Origin: Winogradskyella sp.
GTDB lineage: Bacteria > Bacteroidota > Bacteroidia > Flavobacteriales > Flavobacteriaceae
Assembly: GCA_002722255.1 (NCBI GenBank)
Contig: PBLD01000007.1
Coordinates: forward strand, 1-64,000
DNA: 64,000 nucleotides
Direction: 5' to 3'
Shown: positions 27,101-36,554 of the stretch, piece after piece
Numbering within the stretch: the stretch's first letter is position 1
Layout of the letters: every line of letters starts with the position of its first letter
The notes under the pieces: model-generated
Database searches by the model: none
What the model was told of the DNA's origin: nothing
What the model saw: the letters and a program-made list of their open reading frames with translations, nothing else
Translations under genes and position numbers: made by a program

Positions 27101-27706
27101 ATGAACTATTTAAGGTTCGTTTTAGCTTTTTTCCTAATCTTAACATCTTGTTCTAAAAAGAACAAGAATGAATTTATCATAAAACTACCTCATTATTCTA
27201 AACAGATAGAAATAAATGGCATCAAAGAATTTGACACCTTAGTAACATGGGATTGGTATAAAGATAATTTTGCTGATGACAGGAGATGTTACCGAATTCA
27301 GAATTCAGAATTAGGTGTTATTTTAGAAAATGGCATATTACCAAAATATACAAAAAGTTTTAAGCAGTTGACAATTAAAACTCCCATACCTCCTAATAAA
27401 TTTGGGAGCATTTCGATAAAAAAATGGCTTATTGATATAAAAACAAATTATTCAGAAGAACACCCCAACTATAAATTTACAGTAATTGATTCTATCATTA
27501 TTGCAAATAAAAAATTTGGTGTAGTTTCGATTCACAGAGATTGGATTGATGAATACACAATCAGAAATTTATTTATGACAACTATTAATGACGAAGAAAT
27601 AGTGTTTGATTTTTACACCAACCTACCGAATTCAGAAGATTTTTATTCGCAATCTTTGAATATGATGAAAACAATAAAAATAACTAAATTAAATCACGAG
27701 AAATAA
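27101..27706 (+). CDS. lipoprotein of unknown function
   Basis: About 201 residues with a lipoprotein signal (FFLILTSC, then SKKNKNE). The mature part mixes beta strands and contains no domain I recognise. It follows the ATP-grasp gene by 23 bases on the same strand, so it may belong to that operon. Its last 23 bases overlap the end of the convergent speD. The ATG at 27101 is preferred to the GTG just before it. Confidence 0.7.
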   Translation: MNYLRFVLAFFLILTSCSKKNKNEFIIKLPHYSKQIEINGIKEFDTLVTWDWYKDNFADDRRCYRIQNSELGVILENGILPKYTKSFKQLTIKTPIPPNKFGSISIKKWLIDIKTNYSEEHPNYKFTVIDSIIIANKKFGVVSIHRDWIDEYTIRNLFMTTINDEEIVFDFYTNLPNSEDFYSQSLNMMKTIKITKLNHEK

Positions 27707-28058
27707 TAGAGATAGCCTCTCCCCTTTCAATCTGCCTAATAACAACTTTATCTGAACTGAAAGACTTCATTAATAGCTCCTGAATCTTTTTCGCATCAAA
27801 AGGTTTACATGAAAAGATATCTACAGCAGCAAACTGATGTTCTGGCCAGGTGTGTATACTTACATGGCTTTCTTCTAAAAGAATGAAACCAGTAACACCA
27901 ATAGGCTCAAACTGTTTGTATGACTCATTAACCTTGGTAAGCTGTAATTCTTCAACTATAGCATTTAATACTGTTTTTATAGTAGGTATAAATGATAGTG
28001 TATCTGCATTACAGTTATACACATCCCAAGTAATATGTGTGCCCAGAGAGGTTTTCAA
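27684..28058 (-). CDS. speD: S-adenosylmethionine decarboxylase proenzyme
   Basis: A 124-residue class 1B AdoMetDC. It self-cleaves between Glu63 and Ser64 in LLEESHVSIHTWPE to make the pyruvoyl cofactor. His69 and Cys84 (IFSC) match the other catalytic residues of the Thermotoga enzyme. The product, decarboxylated AdoMet, is the aminopropyl donor for the membrane aminopropyltransferase at 23.8-25.3 kb. It lies 12 bases downstream of a lipoprotein gene on the same strand and overlaps the convergent lipoprotein gene by 23 bases. Confidence 0.95.
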   Translation of the reverse strand: MKTSLGTHITWDVYNCNADTLSFIPTIKTVLNAIVEELQLTKVNESYKQFEPIGVTGFILLEESHVSIHTWPEHQFAAVDIFSCKPFDAKKIQELLMKSFSSDKVVIRQIERGEAISIISRDLI

Positions 28059-28070
28059 AAATAGTAAGTT

Positions 28071-28622
28071 TTATTCTTCTTCAGAATATGAGTCGTAAGC
28101 ACTTTGCATCATGTCTATAAATTCGTAAGAATCGTAGACTTTAACAAGCGTCGTATAAGATTCATCTGCATCTACTTCTACCATTTCTGGTAGTGTTTCT
28201 CTTGGACCATAATCCCAAGTAACCTTATTAATTACGTTTTTTAAAACATCGTAGTTGCCTTCCATAGGCACACCTAAAAACGTTACTTCTTTACTTGGCA
28301 ATGTAGAAGCATAAGAATTTTGAAATGCTGGTGGCCCATAGTATTCGTCTGCTACTAAGTACTCAGATAACGAAGGGTTAATCATGTATACAGACTCTGT
28401 AAAGTTATATTTTATAATACTATCATTCTCTAAGGTTAATTGGTGCTCACCTGGTCCCATTTCTACCCAAACAACATCTTTTGGTGGTACTAAAACGCGT
28501 AGTGTATCTACTACAATTTCTACTGAATTATCAGTTGGGTTGTCAATAGCTAAATCGACCTTACTACTACAGGATGATAAAATAGTTAACGCAAAAACGG
28601 AAAGAATGAATAGTTTTTTCAT
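28071..28622 (-). CDS. lipoprotein upstream of speD
   Basis: About 183 residues with a lipoprotein signal (LTILSSC, then SSKVDLAI). The first ~70 mature residues resemble a beta-sandwich (IDNPTDNSVEIVVDT, GPGEHQLTLEN), as in small envelope proteins that display a loop domain; the C-terminus is acidic, ending SEEE. It is 12 bases upstream of speD and almost certainly cotranscribed, which ties it to polyamine chemistry. No family name can be given. The ATG at 28622 gives the better signal peptide. Confidence 0.75.
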   Translation of the reverse strand: MKKLFILSVFALTILSSCSSKVDLAIDNPTDNSVEIVVDTLRVLVPPKDVVWVEMGPGEHQLTLENDSIIKYNFTESVYMINPSLSEYLVADEYYGPPAFQNSYASTLPSKEVTFLGVPMEGNYDVLKNVINKVTWDYGPRETLPEMVEVDADESYTTLVKVYDSYEFIDMMQSAYDSYSEEE

Positions 28623-28700
28623 TAGAGATTGTTTAGTTACTGGCAATATAAGAATATTTATGAAGTATATATCCTAAATGAAAATAATAGTAATAAAAAT

Positions 28701-29609
28701 CTAAAGTTTATTGTAAACAAACGTAATACGCTCTGCAATAAAGGTATCGTCAACCGTACTTTGAGCATAAAAAGCATCGTCTATAGCTACAAATAACGAG
28801 TTACCATTTCTAAAATATTGAGTTGTAACACCGTTACTATCGGTTATAAAAACAGAATTACCTTCTTGATACCAAGTAAATGCTATATCTTCTATAATAG
28901 TATTACAGTCTATAAAAAAATCTTCTCCATCTTCATTGGGAGTAAAAGTAATGTCTGCATAAGATCTTAAAAACATGGTACCTGTTCCATCTGTATTAAA
29001 GGTTATAGTTTCATTATTATAACAGTCTATTTCATCTAAATAATTGTTGGTAACAACACCATCGTTATCAATATCTCTTAAACTATCAGTAACCCAACCG
29101 ACTAGAATCCAATCACCCGGTGTTTCAACAAATTCTTGTTGACAATCTCCTAATCCTAAAATTAATGATTCCAAAACTACACTTTCCCCACAAACCTCTT
29201 GTTGGTACTCTAAGGCAGACTTGTAGGCTTCGCATAACTGTTGGTAATTGTCGTCTTCAGTATAATTGTTATAATTGGCCTCAGCAATTTCTGAAGCTTC
29301 AATGGCTTCAGCGCACAAATCATCGTCATAGCAATCATCTAGACTATCAGACAACAATTGCAAACTACCATCCTCATCACCACAGATTTCTATTTGGTTT
29401 AATAGTGCTTCTTTGTAATCTGAACAAAATTCAAAGTAGTCTTCTTCGGAAGCATTTAAAAAGTTTCCGAGAGCCATAGATGTAGTCTCTATAGCCTCTA
29501 TACACGCAGTATCTTCAAAGATAATTTCACCTTCATAAGGTTCATTATCGCAATTTGCAGCCATAAACAGAATGGCAAATGCAAAAAGCATAAATATTTT
29601 CTTCACCAT
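28701..29609 (-). CDS. lipoprotein with duplicated four-Cys module and lipocalin-like domain
   Basis: A 302-residue protein with lipobox MAANC (Cys20) and DNEP after it. Two modules of about 60 residues follow with the same Cys spacing: Cys36, 62, 76, 93 and Cys99, 126, 140, 156, each reading C-EAIE...C-YK-AL---Q-E-CG. The rest (~160-302), from GDWILVGWVTD, looks like a lipocalin-like barrel (ETITFNTDGTGTMF). It is probably anchored at the cell surface. No enzyme motif is present. It is transcribed alone or with the speD pair 78 bases downstream. Confidence 0.75.
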   Translation of the reverse strand: MVKKIFMLFAFAILFMAANCDNEPYEGEIIFEDTACIEAIETTSMALGNFLNASEEDYFEFCSDYKEALLNQIEICGDEDGSLQLLSDSLDDCYDDDLCAEAIEASEIAEANYNNYTEDDNYQQLCEAYKSALEYQQEVCGESVVLESLILGLGDCQQEFVETPGDWILVGWVTDSLRDIDNDGVVTNNYLDEIDCYNNETITFNTDGTGTMFLRSYADITFTPNEDGEDFFIDCNTIIEDIAFTWYQEGNSVFITDSNGVTTQYFRNGNSLFVAIDDAFYAQSTVDDTFIAERITFVYNKL

Positions 29610-29652
29610 AGCATGCTAAAGTTAAGAAATTTTACAATACAAAATCTCTTAA

Positions 29653-30987
29653 TTAGCTTTCTGTAATTTTTTCATTTTTTATTGTGCTTAGAATTACAAG
29701 ACCTACAATAAAAAAAGTAATCAAGAATAAAATAGAATATCGCATGCTACCAGTAATCTGAGCTACAAAACCATAAAGGAATAAACCAATTGTTAAACCG
29801 ATCTTCTCTGCTACATCATAAAAACTAAAATAAGACGCAGTATCTTCTGAATCTGTTGGAATTAACTTACTATATGTTGATCTAGACAAAGCTTGTATGC
29901 CACCCATAACTAATCCAACAGACGCAGCAGTAATATAAAACTGTATTGGAGTGGTGATAAAATATGCAAAACCACAAATTAAAATCCAAATAAAGATTAC
30001 CCATATTAAGGTTTTTATATTACCTATTTTATCAGAAAGTTTTGCTGTATAATTTGCACCAATAATAGCTATTAGCTGAATAAGTAGAATACTAATTATT
30101 AATCCTGTAGTAGAGTCTTGAGTTCCCCAATCCAACTCTTCCACAGCAAAGTAAGTAGCAGCTAACATTATAGTTTGTACTGCCATGCTGTAGATAAAAA
30201 ATGCAGATAAATAGCGTTTTAAAATCTTATTAGATTTTAAAGCATTCCATATCTTTTTCAACTCATTGTAACCAGAGGCGAGTACTGTTTTAGTTACTTT
30301 GTGTCCTTCATTTGTTCCTGTTGGTAAATGCTTAAATGTATATTGCGCAAACAATATCCACCATACTCCAACCATAATAAAAGCTATCCTAGTCGGCTGA
30401 GCATCATTTTCAAAACCAAACCAGTCGTATTTAAGTATCATTACCAAATTAACTAAAAGTAATATTACACTGCCAACGTAGCCCAAGGAAAACCCTTTAG
30501 CACTGACTTTATCTTGTTGTTCTGGATAGGCAATATCTGGTAAATAAGAATTGTAGAACACCAAACTGCCCCAAAATCCTATTAAACCCAGAACATAACA
30601 CACCATACCAAAAACAATATTCTCAATGGAAAACCAATACAAACCAATACATGAAACCGCCCCTAAATAACAAAAGAACTTCATAAATGACTCTTTGTTA
30701 CCTACATAATCTGAAATACCAGATAATATTGGTGATAAAAACGAAACAATTAAGAAACTAAAGGCTGTAACGTAACTTATTAAAGAGTCGTTATTATATT
30801 CATAGCCTAAAAAGTTTACAGTATCACTCAATATTTTACCAGATTCTTCATCTTTAATAATTGTTAGTGCTCCATAAAAAATTGGAAAAACAGCAGATGA
30901 TATTACTAATGGGTATACAGAATTTGCCCAATCATAAAATGCCCAGGCATTTAGAAGTTTTTTACTTCCTTTTTTAAGTTCGCTCAT
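29653..30987 (-). CDS. MFS transporter of the UMF1/Atg22-like family
   Basis: A 444-residue inner membrane protein with about 12 helices. The start LLNAWAFYDWANSVYPLVIS is the UMF1 family signature (AWxxYDWANS). Further signs are LSPILSGISDYVGNKESFMK in the first loop and GGIQALSRSTYSKLIP in the second half, both typical of this group. Members in fungi export amino acids from the vacuole; substrates in bacteria are unknown. Preceded by a promoter that abuts the terminator of the M48 gene. Confidence 0.9.
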   Translation of the reverse strand: MSELKKGSKKLLNAWAFYDWANSVYPLVISSAVFPIFYGALTIIKDEESGKILSDTVNFLGYEYNNDSLISYVTAFSFLIVSFLSPILSGISDYVGNKESFMKFFCYLGAVSCIGLYWFSIENIVFGMVCYVLGLIGFWGSLVFYNSYLPDIAYPEQQDKVSAKGFSLGYVGSVILLLVNLVMILKYDWFGFENDAQPTRIAFIMVGVWWILFAQYTFKHLPTGTNEGHKVTKTVLASGYNELKKIWNALKSNKILKRYLSAFFIYSMAVQTIMLAATYFAVEELDWGTQDSTTGLIISILLIQLIAIIGANYTAKLSDKIGNIKTLIWVIFIWILICGFAYFITTPIQFYITAASVGLVMGGIQALSRSTYSKLIPTDSEDTASYFSFYDVAEKIGLTIGLFLYGFVAQITGSMRYSILFLITFFIVGLVILSTIKNEKITES

Positions 30988-30996
30988 AGATATAAA

Positions 30997-31024
30997 TTAA
31001 AAAAGCTGCTCAAATTGAGCAGCT
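30997..31024 (-). terminator. terminator of the M48 peptidase gene
   Basis: AGCTGCTC (31004-31011) pairs with GAGCAGCT (31017-31024), and the minus strand continues into a T-run. It is 32 bases past the M48 gene stop. Confidence 0.82.
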
Positions 31025-31025
31025 C

Positions 31026-31054
31026 CTAAAGTAAATAAATATTCTTTAACCAAA
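31026..31054 (-). promoter_or_regulatory. candidate promoter of the MFS gene, abutting the terminator
   Basis: TTTG (31051-31054), 17-base spacer, TACTTTAG (31026-31033; one mismatch to TAnnTTTG). The start would fall near 31019, inside the terminator stem, so the new transcript would lack one full arm of the hairpin. Confidence 0.4.
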
Positions 31055-31056
31055 TA

Positions 31057-31887
31057 TTAATTTATTGGTCTAAATGATGTAACATCAAATTTTTTCGCTT
31101 CTGCCTTCGCTTTTGGAGAGAGCGATTGTAAGTTTTTAATTCTAGAATCATTACTTGGATGTGTGCTTAAGAATTCTGGTGGTGCTTGTCCTCCACTATT
31201 CGCTTTCATACGTTTCCATAATTCTGCCGCTTCGTCTGGGTTATAACCTGCTATTGCCATTAAATATAAACCTATTTTATCAGCCTCTGTTTCATGTGCT
31301 CTACTAAATGGTAACATGCCTCCTACATTACTTGCTAATCCGTAAGCTTGCATCCATAATTGCTGTTTTTCCGGGCTCTCATTTCCTGTTGCAACTGCAA
31401 CTCCTATACCACCTAACTGCTGTAACATTCCAGAACTCATACGTTGCTGACCATGATTGGCTAAAGCATGGGCTACCTCGTGTCCCATAATTGCAGCTAC
31501 TCCTGTTTCATTTTGTGCAATTGGTAAAATTCCTGTGTAAAAAGCTATTTTACCTCCAGGCATACACCAAGCATTAACTTGCTCTGATTCGATTAGTTTA
31601 TATTCCCATTTGTAATCGTCTAAATAGCCTTGGTGACCATTAGCATTTAACCAGCGCTCTGCTGCTACAGCAATACGCTGTCCTACTCTGGTAATCATTT
31701 CTGCATCTTTAGTTCCAGTAATCACTTTACTTTCACTTAACACCTGATTATATTGAGCAAATGATGAAGGGAACAACTGATCATTAGATACAAATGCCAT
31801 TGTTTTTTTTCCTGTAAAAGGATTAGTAGCGCAAGACACAACAATTGCCACTATAGCTAATATTGAAAATGCTTTTTTAAAAGTCAT
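31057..31887 (-). CDS. M48 family metallopeptidase lipoprotein
   Basis: A 276-residue protein with a lipoprotein signal (VVSCATNP; Cys19). The zinc site is GHEVAHALANHG with the third ligand in HETEADKIGLYLM, as in HtpX/BepA/LoiP-type M48 peptidases. LSTHPSNDSRIKNL near the end is also conserved in this group. It likely acts in the periplasm on envelope proteins. Single gene between the GH31 and MFS genes, with its own terminator. Confidence 0.93.
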   Translation of the reverse strand: MTFKKAFSILAIVAIVVSCATNPFTGKKTMAFVSNDQLFPSSFAQYNQVLSESKVITGTKDAEMITRVGQRIAVAAERWLNANGHQGYLDDYKWEYKLIESEQVNAWCMPGGKIAFYTGILPIAQNETGVAAIMGHEVAHALANHGQQRMSSGMLQQLGGIGVAVATGNESPEKQQLWMQAYGLASNVGGMLPFSRAHETEADKIGLYLMAIAGYNPDEAAELWKRMKANSGGQAPPEFLSTHPSNDSRIKNLQSLSPKAKAEAKKFDVTSFRPIN

Positions 31888-31967
31888 AATTTATATTTTT
31901 TTAAAAATGTATTTACTAAAATACGAAAATCTATTCGTAACTATAAGACACTTCTTTTATGAGTTGG

Positions 31968-34388
31968 TCACTTAGATTTTACTTCTTTACCAATAATATG
32001 AAGTTCTGAGAAATTTTTATCTACCACAAAAGAATTTGTACCATTTGATTTTAAATGCTCTAGAGAAATAACCTGGTTGTCAATCTGAATTTCAGCAATA
32101 TCAAAAGGTAATCCATGAATAATAATTTTAAATGTTTCATATTCAGTGATAAACTTACCTTCTTTATACTGATTAATTATAAGTTCGCTAACTCTTCCTG
32201 TAAGACTAAAGTTTCTTAAGCTATAACGTCCTTTTGTATAATCGTAACCATCATTTGCATCACTAAACAATTCACTTACTTCTTTCCCTTTTTTATAATA
32301 AACATCTAGAGTAATCTCTTTTATTTCTTTTTCACCAACATATTGTTGAATTGGAAATTTTGGAATAATTGCTCCCTCCTTTATAAAAATTGGCATACTA
32401 TCTATGTCTGCATCTACCCACATTTCTTTACCTCCTTTTATAATTTCATCTGTCCAGAAATTATACCAACTTCCTCTAGGAATATACATACGTCGTCCTC
32501 TGGCATTTGCTTCTAACACGGGACAAGCCAAAATCTGCTCTCCAAATATAAATTCATCAGTTCTGTAATGCGTTTGAACATCATCTTGGTCAAACATTAC
32601 CAAAGATTTTAGTAATGGTGTTCCGTGGTCAGCATAATTCCAAAAAGCTGTGTACAAATAAGGTAAAAGTTGATACCTTAACTCAATAAACTTACGTACT
32701 ATATCTGTAACATCTTCATCAAAAGCCCATGGTTCTTGGTCTCCATGATCACCAGATGAATGAACTCTGAAGAAAGGGTGAAAAACACCAAGTTGTATCC
32801 AACGCGTAAAAAGTTCTCCTTGCGGCTGCTCTGCAAATCCACCTATATCACTTCCTGCAAATGAGAAACCAGACATTGCCAAGCGCTGCGCCTGAATGTT
32901 TGCTATCCATAAATGTTCCCAAGTCGCTACGTTATCACCTGTCCAGGTAGAAGTATAACGTTGCGTACCAGAATATGCCGCTCTTGTAATTACAAATGGT
33001 CGCTTTGGAAATGAATATTTCTTTAAGCCTTGGTATGTTGCTCGAGCCATTTGCATTCCATAAATATTGTGCGCTTTTCTGTGGCTGCAAGGATTTCCAT
33101 CATAATCATGTCTTACATCATCTGGAAATGTTTTGTTTGGCACTTCCATTACGGCTGGCTCATTCATATCATTCCAAACTCCTTTAATACCTATCTCTTC
33201 GATTAGTTCTTTAAAAAGTCCTGACCACCAATCTCTAACTTCCGGATTTGTAAAATCTGGAAAATAACACTCACCTGGCCAAACTTTTCCTTTCATATAA
33301 GGACCGTCTGCACGTTTACAGAAATAATCATTTTCTAAGGCTTCTTTAAATACAGAATACTCCTTATCTATCTTAATACCTGGATCTATAATTGCAACAG
33401 TTTTAAAACCTTGCTCCTTTAGCTCATCTACCATTCGCTTTGGATCTGGAAAATATTCCTTATTCCATGTAAAGCAACGAAAGCCATCCATATAATCGAT
33501 ATCTAAATAAATAGCATCACAAGGAATTTGAAGCTCTCTAAACTTTGATGTTATTTCTTTAACCTTGTTTTCAGGGTAATAACTCCACTTACATTGATGA
33601 AAGCCAAGAGCCCATAAAGGTGGTAAATGATGAGGCTTTCCTGTTAAATCTGTATAACTTTCTACAACATCATTCATTTTTGGACCGTAGAAAAAGTAAT
33701 AGTTCATCTCTCCTCCTTGCGCCCAAAAACTTGTAACGTTTCGTCTTTCTTGAGCAAAATCGAAAGAGCTTCTAAAAGAATTATCAAAGAAAATTCCATA
33801 GGCCTTACCATGATGAAGACCTGTGTAAAAAGGAATTGTTTTATAAATTGGGTCAGTATCTTTTCCGTAGGCATAAGAATCCGTTACCCAATTGGTGTAA
33901 CGCTTTCCTTTTAAATTTAAGTGATTTGGCTTATCTCCAAGTCCGTAGTAACTTTCTCCATCATTAGATATTTTACTCATCTTAACGATGTTCCCACCAA
34001 ACTCATAACTCTCTTCCCAATGAAACCCAATTTCATCCTGATTAATTAAAATACCATCCTTAATATCGTATAGAGAAACACGCAGACTTTCTTTAGAAAT
34101 TTCGCATCGCAATTTTGAAGTTATTACTACATAACAGTCCTCATTTTCTTCAATTTCTAGTTTATTATATCCAATACTAGCATACTTGGTTATAGCGTAA
34201 GAGAAATCGTTATCAAAAGTACCTACTGTTGTGTATCTAAATCTTAAAAGGCTATCGCGTACAACAGTTAACTGAAGAATAACATCGTTATCTGTTGAGA
34301 AATAAAGCTTATCTACATCTTTCTCAAAGCTTATTATTTTTGAAGGAAATTGGTTTCCTTTATTTTCTAATTCTGTGTTTGTAATCAT
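31968..34388 (-). CDS. GH31 alpha-glucosidase
   Basis: An 806-residue glycoside hydrolase of family 31. The catalytic nucleophile is the Asp in GVWNDMNEPAVME; the acid/base Asp lies in TSTWTGDNVATWEHL. Substrate loop elements LPPLWALGFHQCKWSYY, CDAIYLDIDYMDG and GSDIGGFAEQP are intact. There is no signal peptide, so it is cytosolic and probably splits maltose-type glucans or glycogen fragments. It starts 152 bases downstream of the glgB stop on the same strand. Confidence 0.94.
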   Translation of the reverse strand: MITNTELENKGNQFPSKIISFEKDVDKLYFSTDNDVILQLTVVRDSLLRFRYTTVGTFDNDFSYAITKYASIGYNKLEIEENEDCYVVITSKLRCEISKESLRVSLYDIKDGILINQDEIGFHWEESYEFGGNIVKMSKISNDGESYYGLGDKPNHLNLKGKRYTNWVTDSYAYGKDTDPIYKTIPFYTGLHHGKAYGIFFDNSFRSSFDFAQERRNVTSFWAQGGEMNYYFFYGPKMNDVVESYTDLTGKPHHLPPLWALGFHQCKWSYYPENKVKEITSKFRELQIPCDAIYLDIDYMDGFRCFTWNKEYFPDPKRMVDELKEQGFKTVAIIDPGIKIDKEYSVFKEALENDYFCKRADGPYMKGKVWPGECYFPDFTNPEVRDWWSGLFKELIEEIGIKGVWNDMNEPAVMEVPNKTFPDDVRHDYDGNPCSHRKAHNIYGMQMARATYQGLKKYSFPKRPFVITRAAYSGTQRYTSTWTGDNVATWEHLWIANIQAQRLAMSGFSFAGSDIGGFAEQPQGELFTRWIQLGVFHPFFRVHSSGDHGDQEPWAFDEDVTDIVRKFIELRYQLLPYLYTAFWNYADHGTPLLKSLVMFDQDDVQTHYRTDEFIFGEQILACPVLEANARGRRMYIPRGSWYNFWTDEIIKGGKEMWVDADIDSMPIFIKEGAIIPKFPIQQYVGEKEIKEITLDVYYKKGKEVSELFSDANDGYDYTKGRYSLRNFSLTGRVSELIINQYKEGKFITEYETFKIIIHGLPFDIAEIQIDNQVISLEHLKSNGTNSFVVDKNFSELHIIGKEVKSK

Positions 34389-34540
34389 AGCATGATTTAA
34401 TATAAAAGGGCATGTAAAAAAACGGAAAAATTAGAACTTAAGAAAGCGGTTAACATTGTAATTATATAGAATTGTGAACTATAACGTTTTCGGATACAAA
34501 ATTTGCTTAAATCGCAAATAATAATACGAATATCAAGACT

Positions 34541-36451
34541 TTATTCAGAATATTTAAAAGCAACCATACCTAAAGGAGGAACATTAATTTCTACGGAAAA
34601 ATCTCGGTAGTTCCAAGGTACCGCTTTGGTTGTATTTAATTTGTTTTTATACTTACCAGAACCATAATATTTTTTTAAATCACTATTAAAAACTTCTTTC
34701 AGTTTTCCTTTTCTTGGTACACCTACTTTATAGTTTTCTTTCGGAACTGGTGTCATATTAATTACAACTACAAGATCTTCAAAAGAATTATTCCCTTTTC
34801 TTAAATAACTTAAAACAGAATTTTCTGAATCATTATAATCTATCCATTCAAAACCTTCGTTAGAAAATTGCTTTTCGTAGAGTGCAGGCTGGTTTTTGTA
34901 AAATGTATTAAGATCTTTTATTAATTCTTGTACACCTTTGTGTGGCTTGTATTGTAATAAGTGCCAATCTAAACTATTTTGAAAATCCCATTCATCATTT
35001 TGCCCAAACTCAGCACCTTGAAACAAGATTTTTGTTCCTGGGTGCGTAAACATATAACTGTACAACAGTCTTAAGTTGGCAAAACGCTGCCACTCATCAC
35101 CTGGCATTCTTCCTAAGATGGAACGCTTGCCGTAAACCACTTCATCGTGACTTAGTGGCAACATAAAATTTTCTGTAAACGCATACGTCATAGAAAACGT
35201 AAGGTCGTTTTGGTGGTACTTTCTGTAAATTGGTTCTTTTGCGAAATACTGAAGTGTATCGTGCATCCATCCCATCATCCATTTCATTCCAAAGCCCAAA
35301 CCTCCAATAGATGTTGGCTTAGAAACCATAGGAAATGATGTTGACTCTTCTGCAATGGTTTGCACATCTGGAAACATTCCGTAAACTGCTTCGTTCATTT
35401 CTCGCATAAAGGATATCGCTTCTAGATTTTCTCTTCCTCCAAACATATTGGGCTCCCATTCGCCATCTTCCCTACTGTAATCTAAAAATAACATTGAAGC
35501 CACAGCATCTACTCGCAAACCATCTGCGTGGTACTGGTCTAACCAGAATATGGCATTGCTAATTAAGAATGATTTTACTTCATTTCTACCATAGTTAAAA
35601 ATTAAACTTTTCCAATCTGGATGATAGCCTTTTCTTCTATCTGGATGCTCATACAAATGCGAACCGTCAAAAAAGCCTAAACCGTGTGCATCTTCTGGGA
35701 AGTGAGATGGCACCCAATCTAATATAATACCTATATCGTTTTGATGTAGTTTATCGACTAGCAACTTGAATTCTTCGGGATAACCATAACGCGATGTTGG
35801 CGCAAAATAACCTGTTATTTGATAACCCCAAGATGGATCATACGGAAACTCCATAACTGGCATTAATTCTACGTGAGTAAAATTCATTTCCTTCACATAG
35901 GACACCAATTCATCAGCCATTTCATAATACGACAAGAAACGACCTTCTTCAACCTTTTTCTTCCAAGAACCAAGATGTACTTCGTACACAGAATATGGCG
36001 CATCTAAAGCATTTTTAGACTTTCTGGTAGTCATCCAATCCTTATCTTGCCAACTATAATCATCTTCCCAAACTATGGACGCTGTTTTTGGTGGATGCTC
36101 ATTTCTTCTAGCATAAGGGTCTGCTTTTTCTGTTACAATATCGCTATGGTGACTTTTAATTTTATACTTATATAGATTGCCTTTACCAACATTTGGTATA
36201 AACCCTTCCCAAATACCACTTTGGTCCCAACGCACATTGAGTTTATGCTCTCCTTCTTTCCAAAAATTAAAATCGCCAATTACTGAAACCTCTTTAGCGC
36301 TTGGCGCCCAAACAGCAAAATATGTTCCGTCAACACCTTCTACTGTAGTTATGTGAGACCCAAATTTTTCGTAAAGTTTGTAATGCTTACCAGACTTAAA
36401 TAAATTAATGTCGAATTCCGTAAATAAACTGTGTACAGATACTTCTGCCAT
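34541..36451 (-). CDS. glgB: 1,4-alpha-glucan branching enzyme
   Basis: About 636 residues. An N-terminal CBM48 domain (GTYFAVWAPSAKEVSVIGDF) precedes a GH13 barrel: YEVHLGSWKK, nucleophile Asp in ADGLRVDAVASMLFLDYSR, acid/base Glu in IAEESTSFP, and LPLSHDEVVYGK. It forms alpha-1,6 branches in glycogen. The ATG at 36451 is used; a TTG lies two codons upstream. It lies 103 bases after the GH15 gene on the same strand and probably shares a transcript with it. Confidence 0.96.
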   Translation of the reverse strand: MAEVSVHSLFTEFDINLFKSGKHYKLYEKFGSHITTVEGVDGTYFAVWAPSAKEVSVIGDFNFWKEGEHKLNVRWDQSGIWEGFIPNVGKGNLYKYKIKSHHSDIVTEKADPYARRNEHPPKTASIVWEDDYSWQDKDWMTTRKSKNALDAPYSVYEVHLGSWKKKVEEGRFLSYYEMADELVSYVKEMNFTHVELMPVMEFPYDPSWGYQITGYFAPTSRYGYPEEFKLLVDKLHQNDIGIILDWVPSHFPEDAHGLGFFDGSHLYEHPDRRKGYHPDWKSLIFNYGRNEVKSFLISNAIFWLDQYHADGLRVDAVASMLFLDYSREDGEWEPNMFGGRENLEAISFMREMNEAVYGMFPDVQTIAEESTSFPMVSKPTSIGGLGFGMKWMMGWMHDTLQYFAKEPIYRKYHQNDLTFSMTYAFTENFMLPLSHDEVVYGKRSILGRMPGDEWQRFANLRLLYSYMFTHPGTKILFQGAEFGQNDEWDFQNSLDWHLLQYKPHKGVQELIKDLNTFYKNQPALYEKQFSNEGFEWIDYNDSENSVLSYLRKGNNSFEDLVVVINMTPVPKENYKVGVPRKGKLKEVFNSDLKKYYGSGKYKNKLNTTKAVPWNYRDFSVEINVPPLGMVAFKYSE

Positions 36452-36554
36452 AACCAATTGTTGAGGTTTTAAGATGTTAAATAATATAGGGATAAAACAT
36501 CCTAAATTTTATTGCAAGGTAATTATAATTTAGCTTTTAATGGTTTTTCTTCGC

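Noticed and set aside
29120-29479. Open frame of ~119 codons antisense to the Cys-rich lipoprotein gene
   Set aside because: Composition is that of antisense to Cys/Glu/Tyr-rich coding; no start context and no recognisable protein.
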